The translations under genes and the position numbers were made by a program. Shown here in pieces: positions 37,201 through 50,036 of a DNA stretch of 64,000 bases (position 1 is the stretch's first letter; each line of letters starts with the position of its first letter). The notes beneath the pieces were generated by a model, which was not told the DNA's origin, searched no databases, and saw only the letters and a program-made list of their open reading frames with translations. This DNA comes from Neodiprion pinetum (Eukaryota; Arthropoda; Insecta; Hymenoptera; Diprionidae): positions 35,889,089 through 35,953,088 of the forward strand of contig NC_060232.1 in NCBI RefSeq assembly GCF_021155775.2, in the 5' to 3' direction.

Positions 37201-39345
37201 TTAAACAATATTTGTTGTGTGGGCAGAGATTAGAGGTTTGTAAATATTGCTTAAATGTTCAACGTCTTGTCTGAGATTAACGGAATTGGTATGACCTACA
37301 ATGTTGCACATTTCTAATAACAGTCTTCTATAGTAATTGTTTTCTTCACAAAGGATGTTTGTGTTGTCGTAATTAAATGTGTGCTGTTTATCGATACTAT
37401 GTTTCGTTAGAGCTGTGTGTCGTTCTTCAATCTCATGTATGTTGCGTTGGTGTTCCCTAATTCTAGTATTGAGATGTCGACCCGTTTGACCTATGTAGAC
37501 TTGATTGCAGTCATTGCATGGTATTTTATACACGACATTAGATCGTTTGCCTATGGGGATCTTGTCCTTGCCTGTATCAAAAACTAGTTGTAGGTCTTTT
37601 GAATTTTTTCCAACAAACTTTACATTATATTTAGCGAATAAACGATTAAGTGACTCAAATAGGCCGGCTACATATGGAATGGGGATGTATGTAGTAGCAG
37701 GTCTATTGTTATCTTCAACGGAAGCAGAGTCAATATTATGGTCAAGTATGTTGTTGATATAGGAGCGTCTCTTATTAATTTGTTGTTGTAATAGGCCATG
37801 AGGGTAGTCATTCGATCTTAGTACATTGTATATGAGCGCCAGGTTTTTTTCCTGGAACTCTGTACTAGCTAGTTTGATAGCTCTGTCAACAAGGTTACAG
37901 ATGGTGCCTATTTTGAAGGACAAAGGATGGTGAGAGTTAAAATTCAAGTATCTTTGTGACCATGTTTTTTTGTGAAACCAATCTGTCTTAATATTATTAT
38001 TGCTGTGTATCAACAATACGTCTAAGAAACTGATGGCATTATTATCCTCTGTTTCGATAGTGAATTGTATTCTAGGATGGTACCCGTTAAAAATATTAAG
38101 AATGTGATGTATTTTTTCATTAGGAACGGCAGTAAGAATGTCATCCACGTATCGAAAGTAGAACGGTAAATTAAAACCTAGATCGTTTATGCAAGAAGTT
38201 TCCAGGTCTTCCATGACGAGGTCTGACAGGATTGGGGAAAGAGGAGATCCCATAGGCAAACCAAATTGTTGTGCATAAGTCTCGTTATTAAATTTAAAAA
38301 TTGCGGAGTCAAAACATATTATTAAGGCTTTTTCAAGTTCACTAAGGGGAATTGGGATTTTATTTTCTAAAGAATCCCAACGGTTGTTTATTGCACGCAA
38401 AGCGAGATCTGTAGGAACATTAGTAAACAGTGAAATGACATCTAAAGATATTAACGTGTAATTGTCCGGGATAATCAATGTCTTAATTTTATCAACTAAT
38501 AAAAAACTATCCTTAACTCTCGAGATGGGAGGTTTGATATTGGTGGTGAGCCATGAATTGATAGTTTTGGCTAAGGTATAGGTCGGGCTATTAACAAATG
38601 AGACTATTATTCTTAAAGGGACATCCTCTTTGTGGATTTTTGGAAGCCCATATGCGCGTGGAGGAACACTATTGTACGTAGAAATGTTTCGATGTAGATT
38701 TTTAGTTATAAATTTAGAGGTAAACCAATTAAAAGAGAGCTTATTCACCCTATTTTGTAAGGAGTTACACAAATCATATCTAGTAATTCTATACGTAGTA
38801 GTGTCAGAAAGCTGCTGTCTCATTTTTTCATTATACGTGTCTCTGTACATAGCAACCGACGTATTACCTTTGTCAGCTTTTAGAATCATGATTTCAGGAT
38901 TATTTTTTTTAAAAATCATGGTCTCACGGATTTTTTGATCAGTGACAAAATTATTGATGTTATTTTTGGGGTACTTTGGGAAAACAAGTACACGGTTGGT
39001 GAAATCGGATCTAGCTTGATTTCTTGACTCATTTGAAAAACTCGTAATTTTTTCTTCGAAATTGGAAATAAGGTTGAAGACTGGAAGATCACGTTTGTTA
39101 TGTGTGCGACCGAATTTGTGACCTAATTGTACTATTTCGGTAACATTTTCTGGAATAGGAGTATCAGTTAGGTTAATTAACCAATTTTTTTTGGTAGTTT
39201 TTCCAATTGAATAAGAGTTTTTTTGTTCGTTCAAAGATTTTTTATGAGCAAGTAAGTTAGTGAATTTGTTAATATTCCTGTTCTTTATAGCAATAAATTT
39301 ATTGTTAAGCATCCGATGTTGGGTTTCAAAAAATTTGTTTCCCAA
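37201..39345 (-). CDS. Penelope-like element polyprotein: reverse transcriptase and GIY-YIG endonuclease
   Basis: An uninterrupted frame of 714 codons. It stays open to 39354; the first ATG is at 39312, so the original start may be lost. Counting from 39345, the motifs are: DKG at 158-160 in the N-terminal extension typical of Penelope, PKIHK at 235-239, SLDVISLFTNVP at 300-311, GLPMGSPLSP at 362-371, the catalytic YVDD at 399-402 and SFLDV at 439-443. A C-terminal GIY-YIG nuclease follows, with YKIPCNDC then VYIGQTG at 606-622, the catalytic Arg in TRIREH at about 628, and a candidate Glu in the LLLEMCNI helix at about 678. It copies element RNA and nicks target DNA. It shows no stops or frameshifts and is unrelated to the neighbouring genes. 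Confidence 0.93.
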   Translation of the reverse strand: MGNKFFETQHRMLNNKFIAIKNRNINKFTNLLAHKKSLNEQKNSYSIGKTTKKNWLINLTDTPIPENVTEIVQLGHKFGRTHNKRDLPVFNLISNFEEKITSFSNESRNQARSDFTNRVLVFPKYPKNNINNFVTDQKIRETMIFKKNNPEIMILKADKGNTSVAMYRDTYNEKMRQQLSDTTTYRITRYDLCNSLQNRVNKLSFNWFTSKFITKNLHRNISTYNSVPPRAYGLPKIHKEDVPLRIIVSFVNSPTYTLAKTINSWLTTNIKPPISRVKDSFLLVDKIKTLIIPDNYTLISLDVISLFTNVPTDLALRAINNRWDSLENKIPIPLSELEKALIICFDSAIFKFNNETYAQQFGLPMGSPLSPILSDLVMEDLETSCINDLGFNLPFYFRYVDDILTAVPNEKIHHILNIFNGYHPRIQFTIETEDNNAISFLDVLLIHSNNNIKTDWFHKKTWSQRYLNFNSHHPLSFKIGTICNLVDRAIKLASTEFQEKNLALIYNVLRSNDYPHGLLQQQINKRRSYINNILDHNIDSASVEDNNRPATTYIPIPYVAGLFESLNRLFAKYNVKFVGKNSKDLQLVFDTGKDKIPIGKRSNVVYKIPCNDCNQVYIGQTGRHLNTRIREHQRNIHEIEERHTALTKHSIDKQHTFNYDNTNILCEENNYYRRLLLEMCNIVGHTNSVNLRQDVEHLSNIYKPLISAHTTNIV

Positions 39346-39360
39346 AGTACTTATTCATCA

Positions 39361-39373
39361 ATGAGACCGGCTC
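39361..39373. repeat. Target-site duplication, right copy
   Basis: ATGAGACCGGCTC, identical to 36435-36447. Confidence 0.9.
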
Positions 39374-42300
39374 GTTGACTACTTAGGATGCGCGTCTAGC
39401 CGCAGCAGGTGCACATGGATACGTCTACACACGACAAGCTGCAGTCTTGCGTCAATGCCGGTAAATCACTCGATTCAAAGTTACGATTGGCGTGCTCCGA
39501 TTCGCTAAGCGATTCGAACAACAGAGCGAACGAACGCGCTCGGTGCATTTTTAATCGCTGCATGGAACAGCCAGTGTCCGTCCGTTCGCCTGCCTGCCTT
39601 TTCTACGGCCCGTTCTCGAAGCACCGTATCGCCTGTTCCTCCCAAGGAATGTAATTCCGAATTCATCGTGGAAGGGAGTTTTGTCCGATGAATTGTTCGG
39701 CCCCAGAACGTGCGGTGGTAAGGAAATTTTATTCACCGTCCGTAGATGCAACGATCGGTCGAGTGGCACGTGTCAAGTCGATGATGGACACCATGCAGCG
39801 ATTGATGCAGCCTGCGATGAGTGATGTTAACTTCCGGTAACCGCTTACGGTCCGAGAACCGGAGGAGAGAGCAGAGGAGGAACGTGCAGGAGCAAATTGC
39901 CATATCTATATATTCGTGGTGAAATGGCATCGCGGTTCAACTGACGCTTATTCGTATGCCGAGAGTACCGGCGCACTGCCGACCAATAATGAGACAATTA
40001 AACTTTAGTGCCATGCGATTGTGACTTCATACCCTGTTCACGGCATGTATGGACTGCCAAAGCATGTGCAGAAATACGAAGCTTCGACCCACTGCCACAC
40101 GTCGGTGCAGCACGGGCATTGTGCGTGAACCGCAAGCCTTGCGCTGATCGCGCAATTACAGGCAATTACCACATACGTGCTGAACAGCTTCATTGTCTGC
40201 ACTGAAAACTGCTCAGGCTAATCAATAATTGTACGCCGCTGTAACAACTGTAATTGCGCATGGTTTGTTCATTGGGTACGCGATTGCACTCGGTTGGTAG
40301 GGTAATCAAATAATTTCACTGATGCCTGATTTCTTTTTTTGATCAATCGATAGATACAGATTCCGCACGCACAAGTTGAACACTCATGCGCAGGAAGTAC
40401 ATAGACACTGCTAAATTTCACGGACTAAATTCTTGTATTCTAGGCTTCCATCACAGGTTAGATTACGCCTAAACCAGTCTTGCCGTGATTCTGTTTGACG
40501 TGGAATACTGCACGACGATTGATGAGTGCTGGAACAAATTGTGCAGCTGAACAGAAATTTGAAGCGTGTGAATGGCAGCCATCTTGTTCCGACATCTTGA
40601 TGCTCTTTTCAAATGTTTTTATAATTACATATCGAATAGACAGTGTATTGGCAAAGAAGTTTTATAAAAATTATCTGTACGCTTTTAAAATATGTTTTTA
40701 TTTCATCTAATTGCGACAGAAGTTTATTTCATACAGGAGTGATTTAACTCTACATGATTTTCGGGGAAGGATCCTGGTCCATTGCTCGTGGAGTGTATCG
40801 GGACGAACGGGAGCCATGGCCAGAATTCTGAGGACCCCTGTGGCGACGCAGTGTTCCTGGGAAGGTGTCCAACGGACACACTTAGAGGCGCTCGACTGGC
40901 TTAACCTTCCTCGACGTAAAAGTATGGACGTTTCTTTCACCCTGGTTAGACCGCCGTGTTCTTCGATTCTGTTCATCTCCTCAGTCTGGCTGCAACAAAT
41001 CTTCCGGGAATAGAAAGAGAAAAGTGAAACAAGTCTGCTCCGTGTTTCGTATCTGAGTTGTCTTACAGGATGCGGCTCGATAGCCCGATATTTCATGGGC
41101 AATGATCATGGGTTCGTTCGGTGTCTGTGTATAGTAACAATTTAAAATTTCAAACGAAAGATGTGGGAAAGTGGAAAGGGCTGATTAATACTTTCGGCTA
41201 CTGCCTAACACACTCGTATCATACCTATATCTTCGCTATAAATTCTTAATCACGAGAATGGAATCGTTCGTTGATAAATCAATGTAAAGCAAAATCAAGC
41301 ACCGAAATCTCGATTTAGAACCCTCTGTCAGGTATTAAGTGCTGCTGAACGTGTAGTGCCAGTTGAAAAGAAAAAAAATTTAAATAAACCTCAAAGATAT
41401 TCGATTGTACCTGTAAATCTTATTTTACGATCTACACTTGTCAGGCCGCTGTCACCTTGTTGGCTAAGACAGGATAAGTCTACTAGGGAAAAATTTTTGT
41501 TTGCTTATTTGTTTCTCCCTGTACCGAACATGGGAAAAAATAAGGCTCGCGATGCTTTGAAACGACCTCTATGACTGTGTATTTTTATGTAAAGCAACAC
41601 CGAACTTATACATGATGTGAGTGAACTCTTAGACGATCATGGAGTAAAGTAGGCAAGAAAAAAATGAACAATTTGTTTACTTATAGGCTGTCAAACTGCG
41701 TGGAATTACATAAAACTTTGTTTTCAGTCAGGGCAACAAATTCGAAGGTACGAGCCATACAATTACGAACAAACGAAAAACATGTAACTCGTGAGTAGTT
41801 AACTGTTTTATCGATTTCCTGTGGCTACAGGATGCACCATGTGATTATAGGAAGCTGTAATTTGCATAGCAACGCTGTAATTTCGGGCCATAAATCTCCT
41901 ATCTGAAATCTCTAAGTATAATTGAGACATAAAAGCGTGCCGTGGCTTCACCTTCCACCATAGACGTATGAAAAAGAATGACGAGTGAAAAAGAAGAACG
42001 AAAAAAAACTCGAATCCCGTCCGACGTGAGACGAAGACAAAATGGATAAAAAAAAAATTTGATATTGAGCCGAGAGCCTAACCTTTGTTGGTAAGGTGGA
42101 CTCACCGATAGGAAAAAAAAATCGATCTTCGTCCATAGATAAAAGGTTCTGAGCCATCTAATTTCAGTCTGACGCTTTATTCTACCTGCATGTGAAATTA
42201 TCTCTGAAGAAAGATACCGCTGAACGGTATGCATTCTTTATCCAGTTTTGAAATCACATCCACATAAAGGGTAACAGAAAAAAATTTCTCACGAAGATAG

Positions 42301-45300
42301 ATGATGTCACTGATGTTTTGACGAATGACTTCCGAGTCACGTTACATATACAACGAGATTATTCACGCGGTCTTATTGTCCGCAGTCGGTAATACGACAA
42401 GTGCAAGTTTTGGAGCTAAGCCAGCAGGTCTTTCTGTTATCACATCGTTACACCTACACAAGCTCTGAAATATTTATGGTACCGTATTAATAATAGACCG
42501 AACGGGGACACACGATCTTGCAGTCTTGCAGCCCCCCGCTTTTCTCTAGAGGATTACTCTGCAAAGTGCATCTGCGGTGCGAATTTGAATGCTAAACGGA
42601 GCGTGGACGAGTCACGATCATAACACTACTGAAAACGTGCGATCGACGTCGGCCTAATAATCAACAACACGAACTCAGTCACGCCTGCAAGATTTTATAG
42701 CTGCAAGGGAATTTTTCGCCGTTCTTTGACCCGACTTTTTGACTCACACAATATCAGCGTCTACACATTATACATAATTTTGTGCTGTAATGTATTATAT
42801 TTATTGGAATTTATATCAAACGTGCAAATGTCACAAGTGGTTACGGAAGTGACGTAGGTCTAATGTTGTAATAGGTGACACGGATGGCGTAACAATCGTA
42901 TGGTAACTGTTGCATGAATCGTATAACGTGTATGAATAGCGGAGAAAGCGCAAGTCTTTTTAAACTACACGCATCGGCGAGTTGGGTGCATGAGTCCGAG
43001 GTGAGGCGAGGTAAAATCCCGGGTAAAATTACCGGTCGGAGAAACTGGCCTGATATTAAAAATAATTGGTCCAGAGAGTCGCCGCATGCGAGAGGTATAG
43101 CTGGGGGGATTCTGTACGGCACATAAGTATGGAGGATAACGATTAGACGGCCAATCGGAAAAGTAGGTTTAGTCACGGCATATCGGAGTAGATGGTTTTC
43201 ATTTGAACCGTCGCAAGAGGAAGAATGAAACCGTAGTTAATTGACGGCACAATATAGCATCCGTATAGGCCCAGATCGAGAACACTGATAATTAATGGAA
43301 TTGATATTGAGTACAAATGTGGTGTCTTTTTATCTCGTGACCCTCTCATTTCCGTGCGACTTCCAGCTCGAGTCCCTGCATTTTCTGGTTCGTTAACGAC
43401 GACCGTAGGAACATAACATCGACAGGAAAAGAATAGGAACGGGCTAAAGAATGACCCCTCTTCTTCAAACACTAAAGAAAATGGTCTCCCCGTATCTCCG
43501 TCGATGATTACCGCGTTCCCAACGACTTTTCTTTCCGAACCGTATGCAATACTCGAGAACGATTCTACGGCGGGTACAAGTTGACCCGTAGATTGCCGGC
43601 TGGTCTAGTTAAGCCTCCAGAGCCGCTTCCAGGATTTCCTTTGTGATGTCCGGGCTTCTGAGACCGCGATGCATCTCACTTTGACCGCTCGAGCACGATG
43701 AAGATGGAGATGTCAGAGGCGTCGGGTCGGCAGATAGACGCGGATGCAGTTCGGTGCAAGCAGAGTTCTATATAGCGGAGCCCAGACACGCCCAGATCGA
43801 TGCCTCTCAATGCCAGGTAGTGGTTGCCTGTGCAGGGTACCAACACACGGGACTGGTGACCGTGCGTGTTTCCTTTTCGATGTTCAATATACAGCTTTGT
43901 ACCTGCGCGAGGTAGAAGCGACGGGCCTTGATGATTGCTTCATTAAGACGCCAACGGGCATCGAGAAGTCGGGATACACCGGGGATTCGAGATGTGTTAC
44001 GGGACTGTTCGGTCGGCGCGTACAAAGCGGTACCGTGAAAGAGGAAGATGAAGACAATGAGGAGAGCCGAGCGTAGGACAAAGAAATCTTACTTCGTTAG
44101 TCGGCGACGCTTAGATCAGGAAGCCAAACACCTTTGGACGCCGGTGCTGCAGTCTCGTACAGATAAGGACCGATCAACCTTACTGCAACGGGCGAGCCTT
44201 TCAAATGACCCAAACTGCTCCAACAACCTCGTTTATTGACGGCCTTATTAGACCCTTATTAAACTCCAAGACCATTCTCCGCCGTGCATTCGTGGCAGGG
44301 AACCCACTTGGCATGTATAACGGACGTTGATACGAATTTCCACCGTAATTGGGATTCGTGCATTTACAAGCGCAGCGTCCTTCTCAAGGTATAACGTCTT
44401 GGAACGGGTTTGAAAAGTATCCGTGGGTAATAAATTGAGAAAAATGGAAAAGGTAGAAGCAGCAACGGCGACGTGTTTCTGTGTACACCGACTTGTTTAC
44501 TTCATCTGGACTTGGCCGAATGAAAAAGGAGACGAAGGAGGGAGCTAGCGTACATCTCGGAAATTATACGAGGCGTCCATTAAGTCGTTAGGTTGTAACT
44601 TATAACACCTCCAATCAACGGAAATTGTTCGGCAAACATGAAAAGGTTTCGTAACCACAAGCGCCGTTGAAAACCGGTGGACCGGTCAGCCGATGAAGGT
44701 GAAGTCGTTCCGGGAAGTAACGCCGCACGTATGTATAAGGAGTGCAAAAATCCTTCAAGCTCTGGCCGATAATCTGCGGTGACATCCTGATATCCGCAGC
44801 AAATTGAACAGCGTTCGGAACGCGCCGTTTTATGGATCGGAATACGGCGCGAATCGCAATTTCACTCCATGCGAATGCTGGTAGCAGTCCGTGGGATTGT
44901 CATCGGGAGGTATGACCACTCTTCGAGGAACTGCGAGTCGGACGGCTCGACACCTTGACGACTTGACGCCGCGACGTCGCGACGTGGTAATTCCGTCAAG
45001 TTCCTTGGACTCTGCTCCAGCGGGGCGAAGATAATGGAGCAGGAGGGGGAAAAGGAACTTGAACCACGCAACGTCGAATGGACATTGTAAGCCCACGGAT
45101 CCGACAATTCCGTTCGGACTAAAGCCTATCTGACTCTGTTTCTAATTCCGTGGAGCAGCCAGTCACTCCGTTATATTGGGCCCCAAGATTGCGTTCGTTC
45201 TTCAGCTCCTCTTCTCCTCAAGCCTTCTACTCTCCCTTCGATTTAATCTCGAAGCCGATCTAGGCGATGACAGCTTCGTCCGCTGAGCAAGGTACGCTCT

Positions 45301-46616
45301 TGGATATGGTACTGATGCGTTCTGTGGCAGCTGCAGCTCGAAAGACAAATTTTTATTTCCATTTGCTTCATGTTCCGAAGACTACGGCTCGTTTCGACGG
45401 CTCGGAGTCCGGGCATGGTCCAATTTATCATCTCAGTGACTTTCTGTGCCGTACAAACTTTGCAAGATACGGGTTTAATCAACAATAACTTGCGAGTTCT
45501 TCAGACTCCAATTGTCAGAAGAAGTCAAATTTCTTTGCTGCCTCCACGCGAAGCAGCCTCTCTTTGAAAACCGTATCGTTGCCTGTAGACGCGATTCACG
45601 AGGGACGCGCGATGGCTGCTTGAATAGTCGTAATCCCGTATTTTCTCTCTTGTTCGCTGGACTTAAAAGCTCGAAAGGACTTGAGAAACGTTTGAAGCAT
45701 CGTTTCTCGTCGGTTTACAGCCGTTGAATGGCCTCGAGTCTCTGGAAGTAACAGTGATAAAGGTGGTTAATGTGTTCAACTCTGTTACAAATGCTAGGGG
45801 AAAGAAATAAAACTAGAACGGTTACTCGTGAGATGAAATGACCACGGCAAGGGTTCGGATATAATTTCAACGGCGAATGCGACTGGTGTAATGCGACTTG
45901 TTTGACCAGCCGTTCTCTTCTTTTTTTCTCCTAGATTGAATTCAATTATTAGAGTAATTCCATGCAAGCAGTGGCCGCTAATAATTTTTGGTTTCTCGGT
46001 AGCGCCTCAAGGTAACTATGCTGGTTTCCGCTTATAATGTAATTCAATCTCGCGTTTCTTCGAAGTAATATTAATATACTATTATTATTTACAGTTTGGT
46101 GAAGCTAGAGCGGCTTTCGAACGATTATCCCAACGACTAAATCCATAAAAATATAATACCGTTTGAGGAGTTCTTGTTCCGAGGATCCCGAGTCCCAGGA
46201 TGCCTGAAATTATAGTAAAACCCTGAATGAGTCCTCCTGGGGCTCCCTAACTGTCGCAGATCATCTGCATCGGCTGGGCTCCACGTTGTCGTTAAAAATA
46301 ATCACGTCATTCGTCCTGAGGCAGTGCTGGCTGACGACTTTTTATATCGCGTGTCTGTTTTACGACCGCGGTAGGCAGACCTTCGTAGCTGAGACGTACG
46401 TTCTTTCAGACAGTCACGTTTCAACGCCAAGGATACTGCAGCTCAGGCTTCGAAGATCCCTTTCAGATTTTTCTATCCGTTATGGAAAAAGAAAGGAACA
46501 CGCGTGACTATGAAATCATCCTTTCCTTGACAAATCCAATGGAAGAAGGATCAAACCTTTTTCTTCGCTCCGATTACGTAACTCCTTGTGGAGACAGATG
46601 AAGGAACGCACCTGGT
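39374..46616. other. Gene-poor region without supported genes
   Basis: The DNA is mixed in composition and CpG-containing. Frames of up to 131 codons (for example 40707-41102 on minus and 43744-44076 on plus) have no recognisable domain, no splice context and open frames on the opposite strand, so they are not called. There are A runs near 41371, 42003 and 42110. I see no RNA gene. Confidence 0.45.
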
Positions 46617-47840
46617 TCAAAGTTGACCGTAAGTATGTGTTTGTGTGCGCGAGCACGTTAATTTCTCAAGCAGAATTTTCAATTCATCAGCTTTCATCGA
46701 AGGAGGAACCACAACTATAAACTGTTCTTGCCATAATTCTATCCAATGTGAAATAGCGTTCGACCACTTACGAGTGATAGAAATAACAGTATGATTAAAA
46801 TAAAATTGCCAGCGATCCGATGGCGGCCATGTTGTAATTTTGCTAGGATCAATCACGTAATATTCGATAAGTTTCTGGGTAATATTTTTTTTCTTACGAG
46901 TCTGAAAAATTTCTATCATTTCCAGAATTTTGTTACGATTAAAGCGCTTGTGTATGAAAAATTTTAAAAGATGTGTGAGAGAAATTTGATGAACATAATA
47001 AAAACTTAATCATCGCTAACAATGTCTGTGTTTTTCTGCGCACAACTCGCCATCCACGAAATTGGTGAGACGTAAATTGGAGAAGGCTTTCTTCTTGCGT
47101 GCGATGCAGGTTATAGTCAGCTGGCAGGTGAGTGGATTTCAAGTACAGTCAATTACGGGTTTCTTTGGCAGGAAGAAATCCTTTGTCTTTGACACAAAAC
47201 AGCCCTCTGACGGTCTTTGGCAGTTCGTGTAATACTCTTCGGTGGGAACGTGCACCCTCGACAATCTACTCGCCGCAGCCATTGAAAATTCCTCCTCCTG
47301 CAAGAGTCTGCACTCCGTCGGGTACTCGGGTGAGAAGTCCTGCTTTTTGAACGACTGCTAAGCGAACAGATCGCAAAAGACAATAACAAAGACGTCTTTC
47401 AGCTCGCTTCGTTTGAAATTCAAGATGAATTGGGTTTCAGGTTCGAATGCAATTTCTATAAGGGGCTGTTTCGGTAAAGGCCTAAAAACGAGTTGGGTTT
47501 CGCCATTTGGCACCAAGCTCCTGTCCGGGGACCAAATATCGGCCCAGATCCCTGCCACAAAGAAATTGAGAAACCTTAAAACTCGCATCGCGTGCACATC
47601 TTTGAACCAGCGTCGATGCAAAGACCACTGAAGGTAATCGAGCGCATCGAGATCCGCCCTTTCAAGTATAAAATCACAAAACTCATCACTCAATCCTTGA
47701 GACGACAATGAGTTGTGATCCTGTACCTGCAGATGGTAAGGTGATCCTAAACGCGTATTTAGAAGAAATTCGCAATCGATGTCAGTTTTTTTCTGGTTGT
47801 TTTTTTTTCTGAGCTCTTCTTTATTCGATAGACGTGGCAT
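46617..47840 (-). pseudogene. Unrecognised gene or pseudogene: one frame, four internal stops
   Basis: From the ATG at 47840 a frame of 160 codons runs to TAG at 47360-47358. The same register continues beyond it: about 70 sense codons (…EEYYTNCQRPSEGC…, DFFLPKKPV), a TGA, about 35 more sense codons, a TAG and a TGA close together near 47020, and then over 125 sense codons (HKRFNRNKILEMIEIF…, WPPSDRWQFYF…) to a stop at 46617. In all, 408 codons lie in one register with no frameshift. Residue use looks protein-like (many Trp, Phe, Arg and charged residues). I recognise no family. It may be a decayed gene broken only by nonsense changes, or a live gene with very short introns. A 36-base GTAATT...CCTGCCAG segment covers the second stop and would keep the frame. 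Confidence 0.4.
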
Positions 47841-49848
47841 GGTCGTTTTCCCTTTTCAAATGTTGGTTTTTTGACCGATGTTACTAGCAAACCTGCCGTC
47901 CAATGATCCCCGTTGAAAATGAATGTTACGCTTGACAATCGTACTACTCTTTTGAAATTACAGGTAATGGGACCAAGCCTCGGCCAACATTTGCCGATAA
48001 AAGTTCAAAGTGACCGTGCGCCGTTTCCCATTACCTTTCGATTTTCACCGAAAGCTGCGCCTATTCTTCAGCGTTTTCGGGGTTTAGTGCCTATGTCGAT
48101 TTCTTTGTTGCACTATATGTCACGCCAGGGAGCAGGGCCACGGGGGTCCGAAACTCGCAACAATGATGAGGGTGTTTTTAGAAAGCCTAATTCCAGAACG
48201 CCACTGTATACACTTCCGGAACAAAATTTTAACAAGCAAAAAACCACTGAAAAAAATTGGACATTGGACGGACTACCGTGAAGTTTCGAAAGCAAGAAAA
48301 AGCAACTATAATCAAGACTGATATCGTTGACGCTGTTTCACCATTTATACATCATAGACGCTTATCAAATGAAATTGCTTCCGACGATATTCTTATTAGT
48401 AGAGTTCAATTAACCAAGCAGTAGAAATTGATAAGCGTATACTTATTTATGCGTAATTTAACCATTTTACCGCAGCTAGTTGTCAGTAGAAGAATATTCG
48501 ACTTTTTCCTATCATAACCGCAGTTCACGTCACTTTCTGGGATTACGAGCCTAACGAGCGCGTGATTAGGGTAATAAAATTGATATCGGGCCCTAAATGA
48601 TTTATGCGCATGGGTTGTACAGGACCCTCGTAATCTGCTCGAAACGAGTTAATAAATCAGGCCTCATTCACCCCGGTCAATCTTGCATCGATCCTAATTT
48701 GAAATCATACATTTCCATGACATCATAAATAGTGAAACCAGATAACAAGTCGTGAAGCGGTATATTAATTATACGTAAAATTGTCTTCGATTCGTAAACT
48801 CGAAAAAGGCGACACTTTTTGCAGCCGAAATTAATTTCATTACATCGAAGGTCTTCGGTGCCAGGTATAATAGCAGCCATTAAATGTTTAATATCGACAC
48901 TACGGAGCGTGAAAATGAAGACGAATGAATAACGAACGGATAAAAGAGATCTCTAAACCTGTCGACACCCACGGTTGGCCGCACCGCCGCCATTTTGAAT
49001 GTCTGATGTCCAAGCCACGTGCTGTTCTTGTTCTGCCTTGTCTTCGGCCTTTGCTCGGGGAAGGTACTTTATTTCGTGACAAGTTTCGCGCGAGCTTCAT
49101 GGGCGTCGCAAGAATGAAGACCTCGTCTCGCTGCCCCTTGGAGTCGTTGAAAAGCAACTGTTGTTCTCCGGGTCAGCCGATGGTTCTTTTCCAGGAAATT
49201 TCAGTGCTGGCTATCGGTTAGAAAAACGTGGAAATGGAAAGAATGAAAACCCCCGGAATTTTTGCAAAATTTTCCTTGAAATGAAAACTCGACGTCGACG
49301 CCGCTGGCCGGCTCATGGGGTGAGAAAGATCTTCTTTCTCGGCTCTGGTTTGCACGACTCTTTTCACGTCCTCGCGGCTGTATGTTTATAGCCAATTCCC
49401 TGCCCGCTTTCGTGTCTTACGCTTTTGCCTCGTCTTGAGGATGCTAGTAGTCCAGCTTCTCTCGCGGCGTTTCGCTCGAAAGATGCCGAGAGGCCGATAC
49501 CGCGGCGTTGCTACCCGTGTAGATCGCGGGCCTTGGCGTTGCTCGGTATCTGGCTAATCTGCATTTTTCCACACCCACTTCTTCCACCTCCTCGCCCCAC
49601 TCATGCAGAGATAGGCTGTTCCCGGTAATCCTGTGTAGCCGGTTGCCGCTACTTTTTGTTTTTTTCATTCGAACAATTTTTGCTCCCTGGCTGTGTACCT
49701 ATTAAGCCAGTTTTCCCAGTATGCTTAGATACTCAAGCATTTCAGAAATAGAGAACAGCCACAAGTCGAACGTAACCGGCTCCCATTCCGAACTGTAGAT
49801 TCCTTCTGGATTCGTGTGCAACCGATGGCGTAACACGACTGTGATCGA
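47841..49848. other. Region without supported genes
   Basis: A 122-codon plus-strand frame (47913-48281) starts 72 bases from the minus-strand start at 47840. It has no recognised domain and no support beyond being open. A short inverted pair (ACGCTTATCAA and TTGATAAGCGT, 48358-48439) could form a small hairpin. Nothing else stands out. Confidence 0.4.
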
Positions 49849-50036
49849 GTGGACTCTGAGTTGTCTGATCGGAATATTAGTCATTTAGCAGAGTTTTATC
49901 AAAAACGTGTTATGGCTGAGAAGTTTTTGTTCGCAAAATTGGATGACCAGAAAGGGATCATCGAGTTAAAGAAAAATATGGCGACGTGTTTGACCACAAA
50001 AAATTATGAACAATCAAAAACACGTAATTTCAAGGT
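49849..50036 (+). other. Possible isolated coding exon or gene relic
   Basis: A short open stretch encodes a charged, helical-looking peptide (HLAEFYQKRVMAEKF, LDDQKGIIELKKNMA) and ends exactly at AAG followed by GTAAGT, a good splice donor. There is no clear acceptor or ATG upstream (an in-frame TAA lies at 49831), and no partner exon is found before the repeat locus. It is unrecognised; it could be a relic of a gene or mobile element. Confidence 0.2.

Larger units (their letters stand above)
36448..39360 (-). mobile_element. Penelope-like retroelement (RT plus GIY-YIG endonuclease)
   Basis: A 2913-bp element on the minus strand, delimited by a perfect 13-bp target-site duplication. From its 5' end at 39360 it has only a few bases before the open frame, one long frame (37201-39345), and about 750 bases of 3' sequence. 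Full Penelope-like elements usually carry terminal-repeat or untranslated sequence before the frame, so this copy is probably 5'-truncated. The intact frame and the perfect duplication point to a recent insertion. The last 100 bases contain a hammerhead-like motif. Confidence 0.9.

Noticed and set aside
40707..41102. A 131-codon minus-strand frame opposite a 100-codon plus-strand frame
   Set aside because: Both strands are open over the same bases, neither has a domain or splice sites, and composition explains it.
47120..47155. A 36-base intron inside the unrecognised frame, taken as fact
   Set aside because: GT and AG ends are present and the frame is kept, but 36 bases is below the usual minimum for insect introns, so I mention it only as a possibility.
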